Source: Panacibacter ginsenosidivorans
GTDB lineage: Bacteria; Bacteroidota; Bacteroidia; Chitinophagales; Chitinophagaceae
DNA length: 64,000 bases
Direction of reading: 5' to 3'
Assembly (NCBI RefSeq): GCF_007971225.1
Contig: NZ_CP042435.1
Span: 4,219,501-4,283,500 of the forward strand
In this document: piece by piece, positions 50,209 to 59,472 of the stretch
Layout of the letters: every line of letters starts with the position of its first letter
Numbering within the stretch: the stretch's first letter is position 1
The notes under the pieces: generated by a model
What the model saw: the letters and a program-made list of their open reading frames with translations, nothing else
The model's database searches: none
What the model was told of the DNA's origin: nothing
Made by a program: the position numbers and the translations under genes

Positions 50209-52206
50209 GTGCAACCAAAAACTGACACTGCATTGAAAGAGTTTAGAAAATTTTTACTGAAAAACCGAATTACTCCTAAATGGGTCATTTTTCTTCTAGA
50301 CTTACTTATCTGCATAGGGACTTTTATTTATGCTAATTACCTGCTTACGGATTTTAAAATTTTATCGCTTAATTATGAAACCCTGTCCGAAGGTGTTATG
50401 ACCGTATGTGTAGCTTCTTCCGTAAGCTTTTTTATCTTTAAAACTTATGAAGGTATCATCAGGTTTTCAGAGATACATGAAACAATAAGAGCGCTCAGTG
50501 CTGTTTTTTGTTCATTCCTTATTATGTTGCTGTTTAATGGCATACTTGTATTGAGCCATGCTACTTTATATATTCCGAATTCTGTTTTATTTGGTTACTT
50601 TTTTTGTGCATCGTTTGTTATATGCGGCTATCGTATACTGGTAAAGACATTGTACCAGGATGATGAGCTGGATATAAATGCGGCTAATGTTATCATATAC
50701 GGCGCTGAAATAAAAGGTTCTTTATTACAGAAGACAATTGTTAGTATTTCTAATAAGCAATTTAAAGTTGTGGCTTTTATTGATGACAATGAAATGCTGG
50801 CTGGCAAGACAATTGATAGCATCAGAATTTATTCGCCTGACCAGCTTCAGTCTTTATTAAAACCATTACGTATAAAGTATTTATTCTTTTCAAAACCAGA
50901 TATTGACGCCAGTGTAAAAAATAAAATTGCGGATGAATGCCTTGTGCATAATGTCAAGCTGATGAACATTCCACCGGCAGACCGTTGGGTACACGGGCAT
51001 TTGAATTTTAAGCAGATCAGCGATGTGCAGATCGAAGAATTACTTGGCAGACCAGCAATTGAATTGTGTAATGAGAATGTGGCCAATTTCATATCGAACA
51101 GGAATATTCTTATTACAGGCGCTGCTGGTTCTATCGGCAGCGAGCTGGCCAGGCAGGTGGCTGCCATGCACCCGGCTTCTCTTATTCTATGCGACCAGGT
51201 AGAAACTGGTTTGCATGATCTTGAATATGAATTACAACAGCATTTTGGCCTGGGTGCCAAGTTGAAATTTTACCTGGGTGATGTGAAGGACATTGCAGCC
51301 ATGGATCAACTCTTTAGCGTTTACAGGCCAGATATAGTTTTTCACGCAGCTGCCTATAAACATGTTCCTGTTATGGAAAGCCACCCGTCTGAGGCTATTC
51401 GTAATAATGTGCTGGGAACAAAGGTACTGGCAGATCTTTCAGAGTTTTATGGTGTAGAGCGTTTCCTGTTTATTTCTACTGATAAAGCCATTAACCCGAC
51501 CAATATAATGGGTGCTTCAAAAAGGCTGGCAGAAATTTATTGTCATTCCCTGCATCATAGCAGTAAAGATATCCCTGCAGTTGACCCGCTTGTTTATAGA
51601 ATGGATGCTGTGCTGGGTAAAACAAAATTTATTACCACAAGATTCGGAAATGTACTGGCTTCAAACGGATCAGTTATACCCAGATTTAGAGAACAAATTG
51701 CCAAAGGTGGCCCCGTTACTGTTACAGATCCTGAAATCATCAGGTATTTTATGACCATACCGGAAGCCTGTTCACTTGTATTAGAAGCTGTAACAATGGG
51801 TAATGGTGGCGAAATATTCCTTTTTGATATGGGTGAGCCTGTTAAGATACTTGATCTCGCAACCAAAATGATCAAGCTGGCTGGTTATGAACCAGGTAAA
51901 GATATAAGAATAGACTTCACCGGATTAAGGCCAGGCGAAAAATTATATGAAGAGTTACTCAATGATAAAGAAGAAGTGATTCCTACGCATCATAAGAAAA
52001 TATTGATCGCAAAAGTGCAGGATGACAACAAAGAGGAAATAATGGACCAAATTATGAAGCTTATAGACCTGGCCAATGAGTGCAGGGATGATGATGTTGT
52101 AAAGCAAATGAAATTTATTCTGCCTGAATATATCAGTAATAATTCTGTTTACCAGTTGTACGATAACAAATTTACACCGCAAACTAATCTTGCATCTTCG
52201 GTATAG
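50209..52206 (+). CDS. membrane-anchored UDP-GlcNAc 4,6-dehydratase (PglF/WbpM/CapD family)
   Basis: 665 residues from GTG. The N-terminal part has four hydrophobic helices (about 20-130), followed by a Rossmann-like domain and the SDR catalytic domain. Motifs: ITGAAGSIGSEL (GAAGSIG at 304-310), FHAAAYKHVPVMESHPSEA, STDKAINPTNIMGASKRLAE, TTRFGNVLASNGSVIPRF and GLRPGEKLYEELL. The MxxxK pattern (M-G-A-S-K) in place of YxxxK is the known feature of this family. It would make the 4-keto-6-deoxy sugar used by the aminotransferase at 48236. Confidence 0.94.
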   Translation: MQPKTDTALKEFRKFLLKNRITPKWVIFLLDLLICIGTFIYANYLLTDFKILSLNYETLSEGVMTVCVASSVSFFIFKTYEGIIRFSEIHETIRALSAVFCSFLIMLLFNGILVLSHATLYIPNSVLFGYFFCASFVICGYRILVKTLYQDDELDINAANVIIYGAEIKGSLLQKTIVSISNKQFKVVAFIDDNEMLAGKTIDSIRIYSPDQLQSLLKPLRIKYLFFSKPDIDASVKNKIADECLVHNVKLMNIPPADRWVHGHLNFKQISDVQIEELLGRPAIELCNENVANFISNRNILITGAAGSIGSELARQVAAMHPASLILCDQVETGLHDLEYELQQHFGLGAKLKFYLGDVKDIAAMDQLFSVYRPDIVFHAAAYKHVPVMESHPSEAIRNNVLGTKVLADLSEFYGVERFLFISTDKAINPTNIMGASKRLAEIYCHSLHHSSKDIPAVDPLVYRMDAVLGKTKFITTRFGNVLASNGSVIPRFREQIAKGGPVTVTDPEIIRYFMTIPEACSLVLEAVTMGNGGEIFLFDMGEPVKILDLATKMIKLAGYEPGKDIRIDFTGLRPGEKLYEELLNDKEEVIPTHHKKILIAKVQDDNKEEIMDQIMKLIDLANECRDDDVVKQMKFILPEYISNNSVYQLYDNKFTPQTNLASSV

Positions 52207-52226
52207 GCAGTTGTTTATATTTGCAC

Positions 52227-52970
52227 ATGCTTTCTTTCTTTAAAAAATCTGTACGCACAGAAGCTGACCTTTCTTTTCTTGGAGCAGATATGCACTCACA
52301 TTTACTGCCAGGTATTGATGATGGCCTTAAGACACTTGAAGAATCTGTTGCATTTATTGGTGAATTATACAACCTGGGTTACCGAAAACTTATATGCACC
52401 CCACATATCATTGCCGATATTTATCCTAATAGCCCGGAAACAATTATGCCTAAACTTGAATTAGTAAAAGATGCTATCAAAAAGAAAGGTATAGATATTG
52501 TTATTGAGGCAGCAGCAGAATATATGGTAGATATGGACATGGAAAAGCTTGTAACAGAAAACAAACCGCTGCTTACTTTTGGCAAAGATCTTATACTTCT
52601 TGAGATGTCTTTTGTGGCACCATCAGCGAATATTGAGCAGGTTATTTTTCAGTTACGGTTAAAAGGCTTACGGCCCGTATTAGCGCATCCTGAACGTTAT
52701 GCATACTATCACAACGATTTTGAAAAATATACACATTACCTGGATCTTGGTTGCTTATTACAGGTAAATCTTTTATCACTGCTTGGTTATTATGGTAAAC
52801 CAACTAAAGCTATAGCGGACAGACTGGTAAAGCATGGCATGGTTGACTTACTTGGAACAGACATGCATCATGAAAAACATCTTGCAGCATTAAAGGACCT
52901 GGCCACAAAAAAAGAGTTTTATGCGCAGTTTAACGGAATGGAAATCCAGAACCGCAAATTGCTTATGTAA
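52227..52970 (+). CDS. CpsB/CapC-type PHP tyrosine-protein phosphatase
   Basis: 247 residues from the ATG at 52227 (a TTG lies 6 bases earlier). Metal-binding PHP motifs: DMHSHLLPGIDDG (21-33), CTPHIIADIYPN, LEMSFVAPSANIEQVIFQL, LAHPERYAYY and LLGTDMHHEKH. In Gram-positive and Bacteroidota capsule loci this enzyme dephosphorylates the BY-kinase, here the Gly-Tyr-tailed Wzc-like protein 46 kb upstream (family knowledge plus inference). It closes the block between repeats n and o1. Confidence 0.92.
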   Translation: MLSFFKKSVRTEADLSFLGADMHSHLLPGIDDGLKTLEESVAFIGELYNLGYRKLICTPHIIADIYPNSPETIMPKLELVKDAIKKKGIDIVIEAAAEYMVDMDMEKLVTENKPLLTFGKDLILLEMSFVAPSANIEQVIFQLRLKGLRPVLAHPERYAYYHNDFEKYTHYLDLGCLLQVNLLSLLGYYGKPTKAIADRLVKHGMVDLLGTDMHHEKHLAALKDLATKKEFYAQFNGMEIQNRKLLM

Positions 52971-53028
52971 TTTTTTGTTGCCGGCTCCTGATCCTCGCAG
53001 CATCGCCTGTTGTGTCACTCACTTCATC
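52970..53028 (+). repeat. intergenic GTAC-end repeat, copy o1 (forward, subtype II, 3' end degenerate)
   Basis: Outer end TTTTTTGTTGCCGGC right after the phosphatase stop, inner flank AGCATCGCCTG, core TTGTGTCACTCACTTCATC at 53010-53028. Inverted partner o2 lies 75 bp downstream. Confidence 0.88.
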
Positions 53029-53102
53029 GTTTGAATATTGCTGTGCAAGAGCAAAATTTTAAAAGTATCAATTCAGAATTTCCTGTTGCATTCATACTTA
53101 AA

Positions 53103-53161
53103 GTACAATTGTGCGACGCAACAGGAGCTGAAAATTAAATTGTAAGCCCGGTCCATAAAAT
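53103..53161 (-). repeat. intergenic GTAC-end repeat, copy o2 (reverse)
   Basis: Reverse core GTACAATTGTGCGACGCAA at 53103-53121; outer end AGCCCGGTCCATAAAA ends near 53160. The remaining gap to 53247 is A/T-rich without recognisable features. Confidence 0.9.
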
Positions 53162-53247
53162 AGTAACCTGCATATTCATTATCTTATAAAACCGGTAAAA
53201 GGATATATGCAATAAATGCTGCTGTCGCAAAATATTTTTGAAGAAAT

Positions 53248-54294
53248 ATGAAGTGGGTAAAAATAAAAAAAGCTGAGATAAATGAATGGAATGAAAAACT
53301 AAAAGCAACACATGCTTCCTTTTTTCAGTATCCCTATTATGCTTCAGGTTATACTTTTTTCTTATTCTCAAAGCCGCTTTATATAAAACTAGTTAACGAT
53401 CAACAGCAAGAATTAGGCTATAGCTGTATTTTAAATGTGGGAGCTTTCCCATTCAAAGCCGGGCTTATTATAAGAGGTCCCGTTTTTTTTAAAACAAATG
53501 TTGATCACAGGTCATCTCTTATTGCGTTAAAAAAGTTTGCTGTTAAAGAACGGTATACTTTCCTGCGTGTAAATGCAAATGAACCCGCTATAGAAGAGTT
53601 ATTAAATACTGACAGTGAGTTTGAGCATAAAGACTATTTTCCTTCTTATAAAGGATCGCAGGGAATAGACCTGAACATTTATTATAAGCCATTTGATGAG
53701 TTACTCAAAAGCTTCAGAACAGATTGCCGAAATAAGATCCGCTTTGCAAATGAAAAAAATTACCTGTTCGAGAAAGTAAAGACTTCAACAGATCTGGAAA
53801 AAGTGTATGATCTGTTTGTTGGGTTAGGCAGTAAAAAAAAATTTAGTTACAGGCCATTGAAAAGTTACACTAAAATTTTTAAGGAAGGTATTAAACATGA
53901 ACTATGTTCTGTATATACTGCATCGCTTGATGGCAGAATAATATGTGCAGCCTTTATAGTGAAAGACAGTCAGTCGTTCACTTATTTTTCCGGTGCACTT
54001 GAATTGCAGAACATTCCTGCAAAATACAGTCCCGCCAATAATTTGCATTATCTTATAATGCAGGACTGCTTTTATAAGGAAGACAGAAAAATTTATAATT
54101 TAAGTTATTCTCCACGGGAGTCCGGAGTTTACATGTTTAAAACATCTTTCAGGCCTGAAGAGATTTGTAAGCCAGGATTCTATACCTATGTTATTAACAG
54201 GAAAATAGCAGAGCGTATATTTTCGTTGCAGGGGAAAAGTATTTCGGCTATAAGAACAAAACTGCGTAGCATAATAAAATTATTTAATAAATAA
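53248..54294 (+). CDS. FemAB-like GNAT-fold acyl/aminoacyl transferase
   Basis: 348 residues. SFFQYPYYASGYTFFLF, GLIIRGPVFFKTNVD, LLKSFRTDCRNKIRFANEKN, CAAFIVKDSQSFTYFSGALE and a C-terminal SPRESGVYMFKTSFRPEEI match the pattern of the FemAB-like proteins often found in exopolysaccharide loci. The family attaches amino acids or acyl groups to glycans or peptidoglycan; the target here is unknown. It starts a four-gene run ending in the FkbM-type methyltransferase. Confidence 0.75.
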   Translation: MKWVKIKKAEINEWNEKLKATHASFFQYPYYASGYTFFLFSKPLYIKLVNDQQQELGYSCILNVGAFPFKAGLIIRGPVFFKTNVDHRSSLIALKKFAVKERYTFLRVNANEPAIEELLNTDSEFEHKDYFPSYKGSQGIDLNIYYKPFDELLKSFRTDCRNKIRFANEKNYLFEKVKTSTDLEKVYDLFVGLGSKKKFSYRPLKSYTKIFKEGIKHELCSVYTASLDGRIICAAFIVKDSQSFTYFSGALELQNIPAKYSPANNLHYLIMQDCFYKEDRKIYNLSYSPRESGVYMFKTSFRPEEICKPGFYTYVINRKIAERIFSLQGKSISAIRTKLRSIIKLFNK

Positions 54295-54308
54295 TTTGTA
54301 AAGTGTAA

Positions 54309-54815
54309 ATGAAAAAACTATTGAAAAAAATAAAGCCTACGGTCATAAAAAATTATGTGTATGGGGGAAAAGATTTTGAAAAGCTACCAATATTAAAATT
54401 ACCGGAAACTTTTACGCTCAAAATATTTGATGATAATGCGCTTACCGGCATAAATATTATCGACCGTCATAAGAATGCTGATAATACCTGTTATGCCGTT
54501 TTTGAAAATGATCATTTAGCACACATAAGCTGGGTGTATAAGAATAATCTTTTGCTACGCCAACTTGGATATGGTCGCAATTATTATACGATGGGATCTT
54601 ATACCGATCCTGCTTACCGGGGCAGAGGTATTTTTTCTGTAATTCTCAATTCAATGATGAGGGATCATCCCGACAAGCGGTTTTTGGGTTTTGTTGATCC
54701 TTTAAATGAAGTCTCCATTAAGGGGTTAATTAAAGCGGGGCTTGAAAAATGGTATCAATTCAAATTAATCAGAGTGTTTGGCTTAAAGATATACCTTAAG
54801 AAATATGAAGATTGA
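54309..54815 (+). CDS. GNAT-family acetyltransferase (small)
   Basis: 168 residues. The acetyl-CoA motif YYTMGSYTDPAYRGRGIFSV has the R-G-R-G turn; FLGFVDPLNEVSIKGLIKAG is the typical post-motif helix. It lies between the FemAB-like and the large unknown gene, overlapping the latter by 11 bases. Substrate unknown; acylation of a sugar or of an amino group on the polymer is plausible. Confidence 0.8.
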   Translation: MKKLLKKIKPTVIKNYVYGGKDFEKLPILKLPETFTLKIFDDNALTGINIIDRHKNADNTCYAVFENDHLAHISWVYKNNLLLRQLGYGRNYYTMGSYTDPAYRGRGIFSVILNSMMRDHPDKRFLGFVDPLNEVSIKGLIKAGLEKWYQFKLIRVFGLKIYLKKYED

Positions 54816-56712
54816 GCGCAAAGCGGTTATTTCCTGGAAGGCAACCAGTGATCTTTCTTTTTCAACGATAGTGATTGATGCAGCATTTAAATCATCTGAA
54901 TATTTTGAATGTAATTATAAAAATCAAAAAAATGAGTTGTGTGAAAAAACCACAATTGAAATATTGTTGACTGCAGCATATGCACCTGATCTGCGATATG
55001 ATGAACTGATTTTTTTTGAAACTGCAGAAAAAATAGAGAAAATCTATAAACCTTTTGAGCATTTTGATCATAAGTCATTATCTGCAACTTTATATTGTAT
55101 TATCACCAACCAAAGAAAAATAATTATTCAGTCTGAAAGGCCGCATCCTTTTTTAGTCAGGCAGAATGACATCAATAGTTTATCTGTTAATGCTATTATC
55201 GATGCAGCTTTTCTTCATCCATCCTGGGACCTTTCAAAAGGACAGCGTATCTCTTCAGCAGCAGCAGTTCAACCATCAGGAACTATTTATCAATTCAACT
55301 ATTCTATTTATTATTTTTCACTCAGTCAATCATTTGTTCCGGTGCAGCAGTGGATCTATCCTTTTGCCCTGAAGGCTGCTTTTATACTTACTGACCATTG
55401 TGATTTTGATAATGCACAAAAACTTAAAATATTTCTTTATGGTAATAATAATGATGGTTGGGCAGGAAGAGGATTGAAGATAACAAAAGGCGTATTTACG
55501 CTTGCACCGTTACCCGGCGAAGAACGTAAGAATGATTCTTTGGAAGATCAACCATATGCTAAATTAATTGAGGCACTCCATAAAGACGGCAGCGAGATAG
55601 TGCCGCATGCTTTAAAGAGTAAAGGGCAGCTTAGTTCAACATCATTTCATAAAGCTCTTGCCATACTTACAAAATTATACCGGCCCCAAACATGGATCGA
55701 TCATGGCAGTTATTTGAAGTATTGCTATAGTCAGGGGGCAAAAGAAAATCCTGATTACATGCTTGTTAACAGCTTAAAACAGGGCGGATTTAATAATCTT
55801 TGGTCATACCATGATGTAAATACAGATGCTATAGATACGCTCAATATTTTTTCAGCCAGGAGATTTGGCCCCCGGAAAATAATTATGAAAATATTCAGGA
55901 ATTTTTTTACCGGCAAATGGCTTATCGCTGCACATTATTTGCGCTCCTTACTTCACCGGGGGTATAAGAAAAATATTGTTACTGATTTTCTTATGTATGC
56001 GATGGCCTCTACCAAAGGTATTTTTATTGAGTGGAAAAAGGGTAACAGGAATCTTTTTAAATCGCTAAAAATCTTCTTTTCTGCGATGGGGAGATTTAAT
56101 TCATATAGAAATAACATACCTGTTCCTTATGATAATAAAGACCTGCTACAATATGCACCACCCCTATATTGCGAAAACAGAATGCCTTTTCCGGAAAGTA
56201 AGCCCGGTGATATGCTAATGTTCTCGACTTTTGAGACCACCCATTTGCTTGATATATATAACCAAAAAGCACTTGATAATCTTATTAAAGAATATGGCAC
56301 TCACATTGGGCATACTTATATTCTTAATGATCTGCCCTACTTAAACCATATTTTCTCTGGTAAGAGCGATCAAATGAAACTCTCTGAAAAATGGATAAAA
56401 TTTACAGCATTACTCTCTGATTATGTGAACAATAAATTATTATGGAATCCAAATATGGGAGAGTATGTGGCTCATATTAAAGAGTTACAAAATGTCTGTA
56501 TCACTTATGTTGCCCATAATAAAGTAAGTATTCAGAATGGTAATAGCGAGGCCATCGAAGGTTATACAATCATTATTCCTGCGGTTTATAAGCCTTCAGG
56601 CTATTTAAACGGTCTCCTTGCTGAAGCCATATCTACGGATAATAATTATCATTTTTTTGTTTTTGACGTGCAGCCCGGGATATCTGAGTTTGAGTATTTA
56701 TCCTCTAACTGA
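54805..56712 (+). CDS. large unknown protein, possibly divergent NodB/CE4-like polysaccharide deacetylase
   Basis: 635 residues, no signal peptide, not recognised. Residues from about 190 carry FILTDHCDFDNAQKLKIFLY (D-H-C-D near 196), GSEIVPHAL (His near 268) and TWIDHGSY (near 297). This order resembles the DD, HxxxH and later His motifs of CE4 polysaccharide deacetylases, but with altered spacing and residues. The N-terminal 180 residues look like a beta-rich domain, and the C-terminal part from about 470 (PGDMLMFSTFETTHLLDIYN) is unassigned. The operon partners are acyltransferases and an FkbM methyltransferase, so an acyl-editing role is possible (inference). Confidence 0.55.
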   Translation: MKIERKAVISWKATSDLSFSTIVIDAAFKSSEYFECNYKNQKNELCEKTTIEILLTAAYAPDLRYDELIFFETAEKIEKIYKPFEHFDHKSLSATLYCIITNQRKIIIQSERPHPFLVRQNDINSLSVNAIIDAAFLHPSWDLSKGQRISSAAAVQPSGTIYQFNYSIYYFSLSQSFVPVQQWIYPFALKAAFILTDHCDFDNAQKLKIFLYGNNNDGWAGRGLKITKGVFTLAPLPGEERKNDSLEDQPYAKLIEALHKDGSEIVPHALKSKGQLSSTSFHKALAILTKLYRPQTWIDHGSYLKYCYSQGAKENPDYMLVNSLKQGGFNNLWSYHDVNTDAIDTLNIFSARRFGPRKIIMKIFRNFFTGKWLIAAHYLRSLLHRGYKKNIVTDFLMYAMASTKGIFIEWKKGNRNLFKSLKIFFSAMGRFNSYRNNIPVPYDNKDLLQYAPPLYCENRMPFPESKPGDMLMFSTFETTHLLDIYNQKALDNLIKEYGTHIGHTYILNDLPYLNHIFSGKSDQMKLSEKWIKFTALLSDYVNNKLLWNPNMGEYVAHIKELQNVCITYVAHNKVSIQNGNSEAIEGYTIIIPAVYKPSGYLNGLLAEAISTDNNYHFFVFDVQPGISEFEYLSSN

Positions 56713-56750
56713 TATATAAATACCGTCATTTATTAATTTTCATCCAAAAC

Positions 56751-57566
56751 ATGAAACTTTCAAAGAATAAGCGTTTACGGCATATAGTCTTATGGGTATT
56801 ACGCGTATTTAATCCTGGTACTATCAGGGTTAAGCATCCGTTTACAGGCGGAAAATTAGTATTGGATGCCTATATGCATAAAGGATATTGGTTCAGGGGT
56901 AAAGATGTAGAAAAGGATACAATGGACTTGTTCAGGCTTTTAATTGAGCCAGGTTCAACAGTGATAGAAGTTGGCGGGCATATTGGATTTATGACACAAT
57001 ACTTTTCCTCTCTTACAGGAGAAGGAGGTAAGGTGTATGTTTTTGAGCCGGCAGATAATAATTTAGTCTTTCTTAGAAAAAATATAGAGATCAGCAAGTT
57101 TAAAAATATTATTCTTATTGAAAAGGCTGTTTCGGATGCAGCAGGCATCGCAACATTTTATATTGAAAATATTACTGGACAAAATAACTCACTTGTTAAT
57201 GATCATATAGGACCAAATTCACACAAGAATATAAAGGATGAACGGAAAAAAGTTGTTGTGGAAATAGAAACAATAAGTCTTGATGATTTTATCTTAAAGG
57301 AAGAAATCCACAAAACAGGCTTTATAAAAATTGATATTGAATCTGCAGAATTGCTTGCTTTAAAAGGAATGATAAATATACTTCGTGAACATAAGCCAAG
57401 AATTATGTTTGAAATATCAAGAGACCAGAAAGAGATTTTTTCAATCCTTAAAAGTTATGAATACCTGATTTTTGACGTAGAGAAAAACAAGCTCGAAAGT
57501 ATTAACTATGGGAATGTATTTTGCATTCATGTATCAGATCAGGAGGGTTTAAAAAGAATGCAATAG
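56751..57566 (+). CDS. FkbM-family SAM-dependent methyltransferase
   Basis: 271 residues. VIEVGGHIGFMTQYFSSLTG is the SAM-binding loop, VYVFEPADNNLVFLRKNIEI the following motif, and TISLDDFILKEEIHKTGFIK with IDIESAELLALKGM the FkbM signature, ending PRIMFEISRD. It is a sugar or amino-sugar O-methyltransferase by family analogy. It is the last gene of the polysaccharide locus, 36 bases from the convergent ABC gene; no clear terminator is seen in that short gap. Confidence 0.9.
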   Translation: MKLSKNKRLRHIVLWVLRVFNPGTIRVKHPFTGGKLVLDAYMHKGYWFRGKDVEKDTMDLFRLLIEPGSTVIEVGGHIGFMTQYFSSLTGEGGKVYVFEPADNNLVFLRKNIEISKFKNIILIEKAVSDAAGIATFYIENITGQNNSLVNDHIGPNSHKNIKDERKKVVVEIETISLDDFILKEEIHKTGFIKIDIESAELLALKGMINILREHKPRIMFEISRDQKEIFSILKSYEYLIFDVEKNKLESINYGNVFCIHVSDQEGLKRMQ

Positions 57567-57601
57567 CTTTTCCTGAAGCCTATTTTACTTTCTATAAAGA
57601 T

Positions 57602-59353
57602 TTATAATATTAATTTCTTTCCCGGTATCGCATCAATCAGTTGCCTTGTGTACTCTTGTTGCGGATTATTATAAATATCTTCAGCGTTGCCGCATTCTTC
57701 GATGCATCCTTCCTTCATTACCATTATTCTATCGCTGATATAACGAATCACCGAAAGATCATGTGAAATGAATAATGCTGTAAAGCCGAACTCTTTTTTA
57801 AGATCATTCAATAAATTCAATACCTGCGCCTGCACACTTACGTCAAGTGCAGAAACACTTTCATCGCATACTACGAAAGATGGCTCCAACGCCAATGCTC
57901 TTGCAATTACAATCCTTTGCCGCTGACCGCCGCTAAATTCATGCGGGTAACGGTCGTAATGCGCTGCATTTAGATTTACTTTCTTCAGCAACTCCATCAC
58001 CTTTTCTTTTGTTTCTTTTCCTTTTTTAAAAAGCCGGTGCACCAACATTGGTTCAGCTATGGCTTCGCCGATCTTTTTGCGTGGATTGAGCGATGAATAT
58101 GGATCCTGGAAAATGATCTGCATCTCTTTTCTCAGCAACCGCATTTCCTTTGCTGTTGCATCCGACAGGGCTTTACCGTTGAAAATAATTTTCCCCTCTG
58201 TTGCTGGCAGTAAACCCAACAATGCTCTGCCCAATGTTGTTTTGCCACAGCCGGATTCTCCTACTAAACCAAGCGTCTCACCTTTGTATATCTCAAAACT
58301 TACATCATCCACCGCTTTCTTATAAGCCGTTACCTTACCTAAGAAATTTTTTCCAGCAGGGTACCAAACTTTTAAATGTTCAACAGACACCAAATCCTTA
58401 GGCTGGTCAATAATTGAATACTGTGTATTGAGTATTGGATTTGGTAAATTGATTTCTACTCTATCGTTTACCTGTGCCTTATCTTCTTGGTGCTTAATAT
58501 TATCTTCTGTTTGTAAATAATCACTTACCACCGGTAATCTTTCTCCCTTTTTATATAATACCGGTCTGCATGCCAGCAAAGCTTTTGTATAAGGATGTTT
58601 TGGCGCGGTAAGTACTTCGTTTGTATTTCCTTCCTCTACGATTTTTCCTTTATACATCACTATTACACGATCTGCAATTTCACTTACCACTCCAAGGTCA
58701 TGACTTATAAAGATCACGCCCATATTTGTTTGCTGTTGTAATTGCTTTATCAGTAATAATATATTTTTCTGGACACTTACATCAAGTGCAGTAGTAGGTT
58801 CATCACAAATAAGCAGGTCGGGGCCGCAACTCATCGCCATAGCAATCATTACCCGTTGCTTCTGGCCACCACTTATTTCATGTGGGTATTTATAAAATAT
58901 TTTTTCAGGATCTGGTAGTTGTACTTTTTTAAATAGTTGTATTGTTTGCTGCTTTGCTAATACGTTGCTTATTTTTTTGTGCAGTACTATTGCTTCTGCT
59001 ACCTGTACGCCACAGTTTTTTACAGGATTCAATGATGTCATCGGTTCCTGGAAGATCATGGCAATCTTATTGCCACGCAATTGCTGTATTTCTATTGAAC
59101 TACACTCCAGTAAATTAATTTGCTTATCATTATTTCTATAATTGATAACTCCTGCTTTATAAATAGCGGGGGGTGTTGATAATAATTGTAAAACAGCCAA
59201 AGCTGTTACAGATTTACCTGAACCTGATTCACCAACGATAGCAACAATTTCTCCCTTATTGATGGTGAGTGAAATATTTTGTAACGCTGATGTTGTCGCA
59301 TCACCGCTTACAAAATCTATCGAAAGGTTTTCTATATTAAGTAAGGTGGTCAT
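57602..59353 (-). CDS. fused two-domain peptide ABC transporter ATPase (DppD-DppF type)
   Basis: 583 residues containing two ATP-binding cassettes for an oligo/dipeptide importer. Cassette 1 has GESGSGKS (41-48), [15 protein letters not shown] and [12 protein letters not shown]; cassette 2 has [31 protein letters not shown] and [24 protein letters not shown] after cassette 1 is the C-terminal oligopeptide-binding motif of this family. The permease and binding-protein genes are not in the window. It is unrelated to the polysaccharide locus and marks its boundary on the opposite strand. Confidence 0.95.
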   Translation of the reverse strand: MTTLLNIENLSIDFVSGDATTSALQNISLTINKGEIVAIVGESGSGKSVTALAVLQLLSTPPAIYKAGVINYRNNDKQINLLECSSIEIQQLRGNKIAMIFQEPMTSLNPVKNCGVQVAEAIVLHKKISNVLAKQQTIQLFKKVQLPDPEKIFYKYPHEISGGQKQRVMIAMAMSCGPDLLICDEPTTALDVSVQKNILLLIKQLQQQTNMGVIFISHDLGVVSEIADRVIVMYKGKIVEEGNTNEVLTAPKHPYTKALLACRPVLYKKGERLPVVSDYLQTEDNIKHQEDKAQVNDRVEINLPNPILNTQYSIIDQPKDLVSVEHLKVWYPAGKNFLGKVTAYKKAVDDVSFEIYKGETLGLVGESGCGKTTLGRALLGLLPATEGKIIFNGKALSDATAKEMRLLRKEMQIIFQDPYSSLNPRKKIGEAIAEPMLVHRLFKKGKETKEKVMELLKKVNLNAAHYDRYPHEFSGGQRQRIVIARALALEPSFVVCDESVSALDVSVQAQVLNLLNDLKKEFGFTALFISHDLSVIRYISDRIMVMKEGCIEECGNAEDIYNNPQQEYTRQLIDAIPGKKLIL

Positions 59354-59395
59354 GAATAATCAGGAAGATCATCTATTGCTGCGTATGATGAGAAC

Positions 59396-59440
59396 GTACA
59401 AGTGAGACCTTCTTCCACTGGAAGAAGCTAGACAACGAAA
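59396..59440 (-). repeat. interrupted intergenic GTAC-end repeat, copy p, with inserted hairpin
   Basis: GTACAAGTGAG (59396-59406) and GACAACGAAAG (59431-59441) are the two sides of a subtype II core. Between them lies a perfect 8-bp hairpin CTTCTTCC/GGAAGAAG (59409-59427), flanked by AGAC on both sides. In minus-strand orientation the copy follows the AMP nucleosidase stop, as the placement rule predicts. Confidence 0.6.
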
Positions 59441-59472
59441 GATCAATAGTAGCAATACTGCTGATAAAATAT

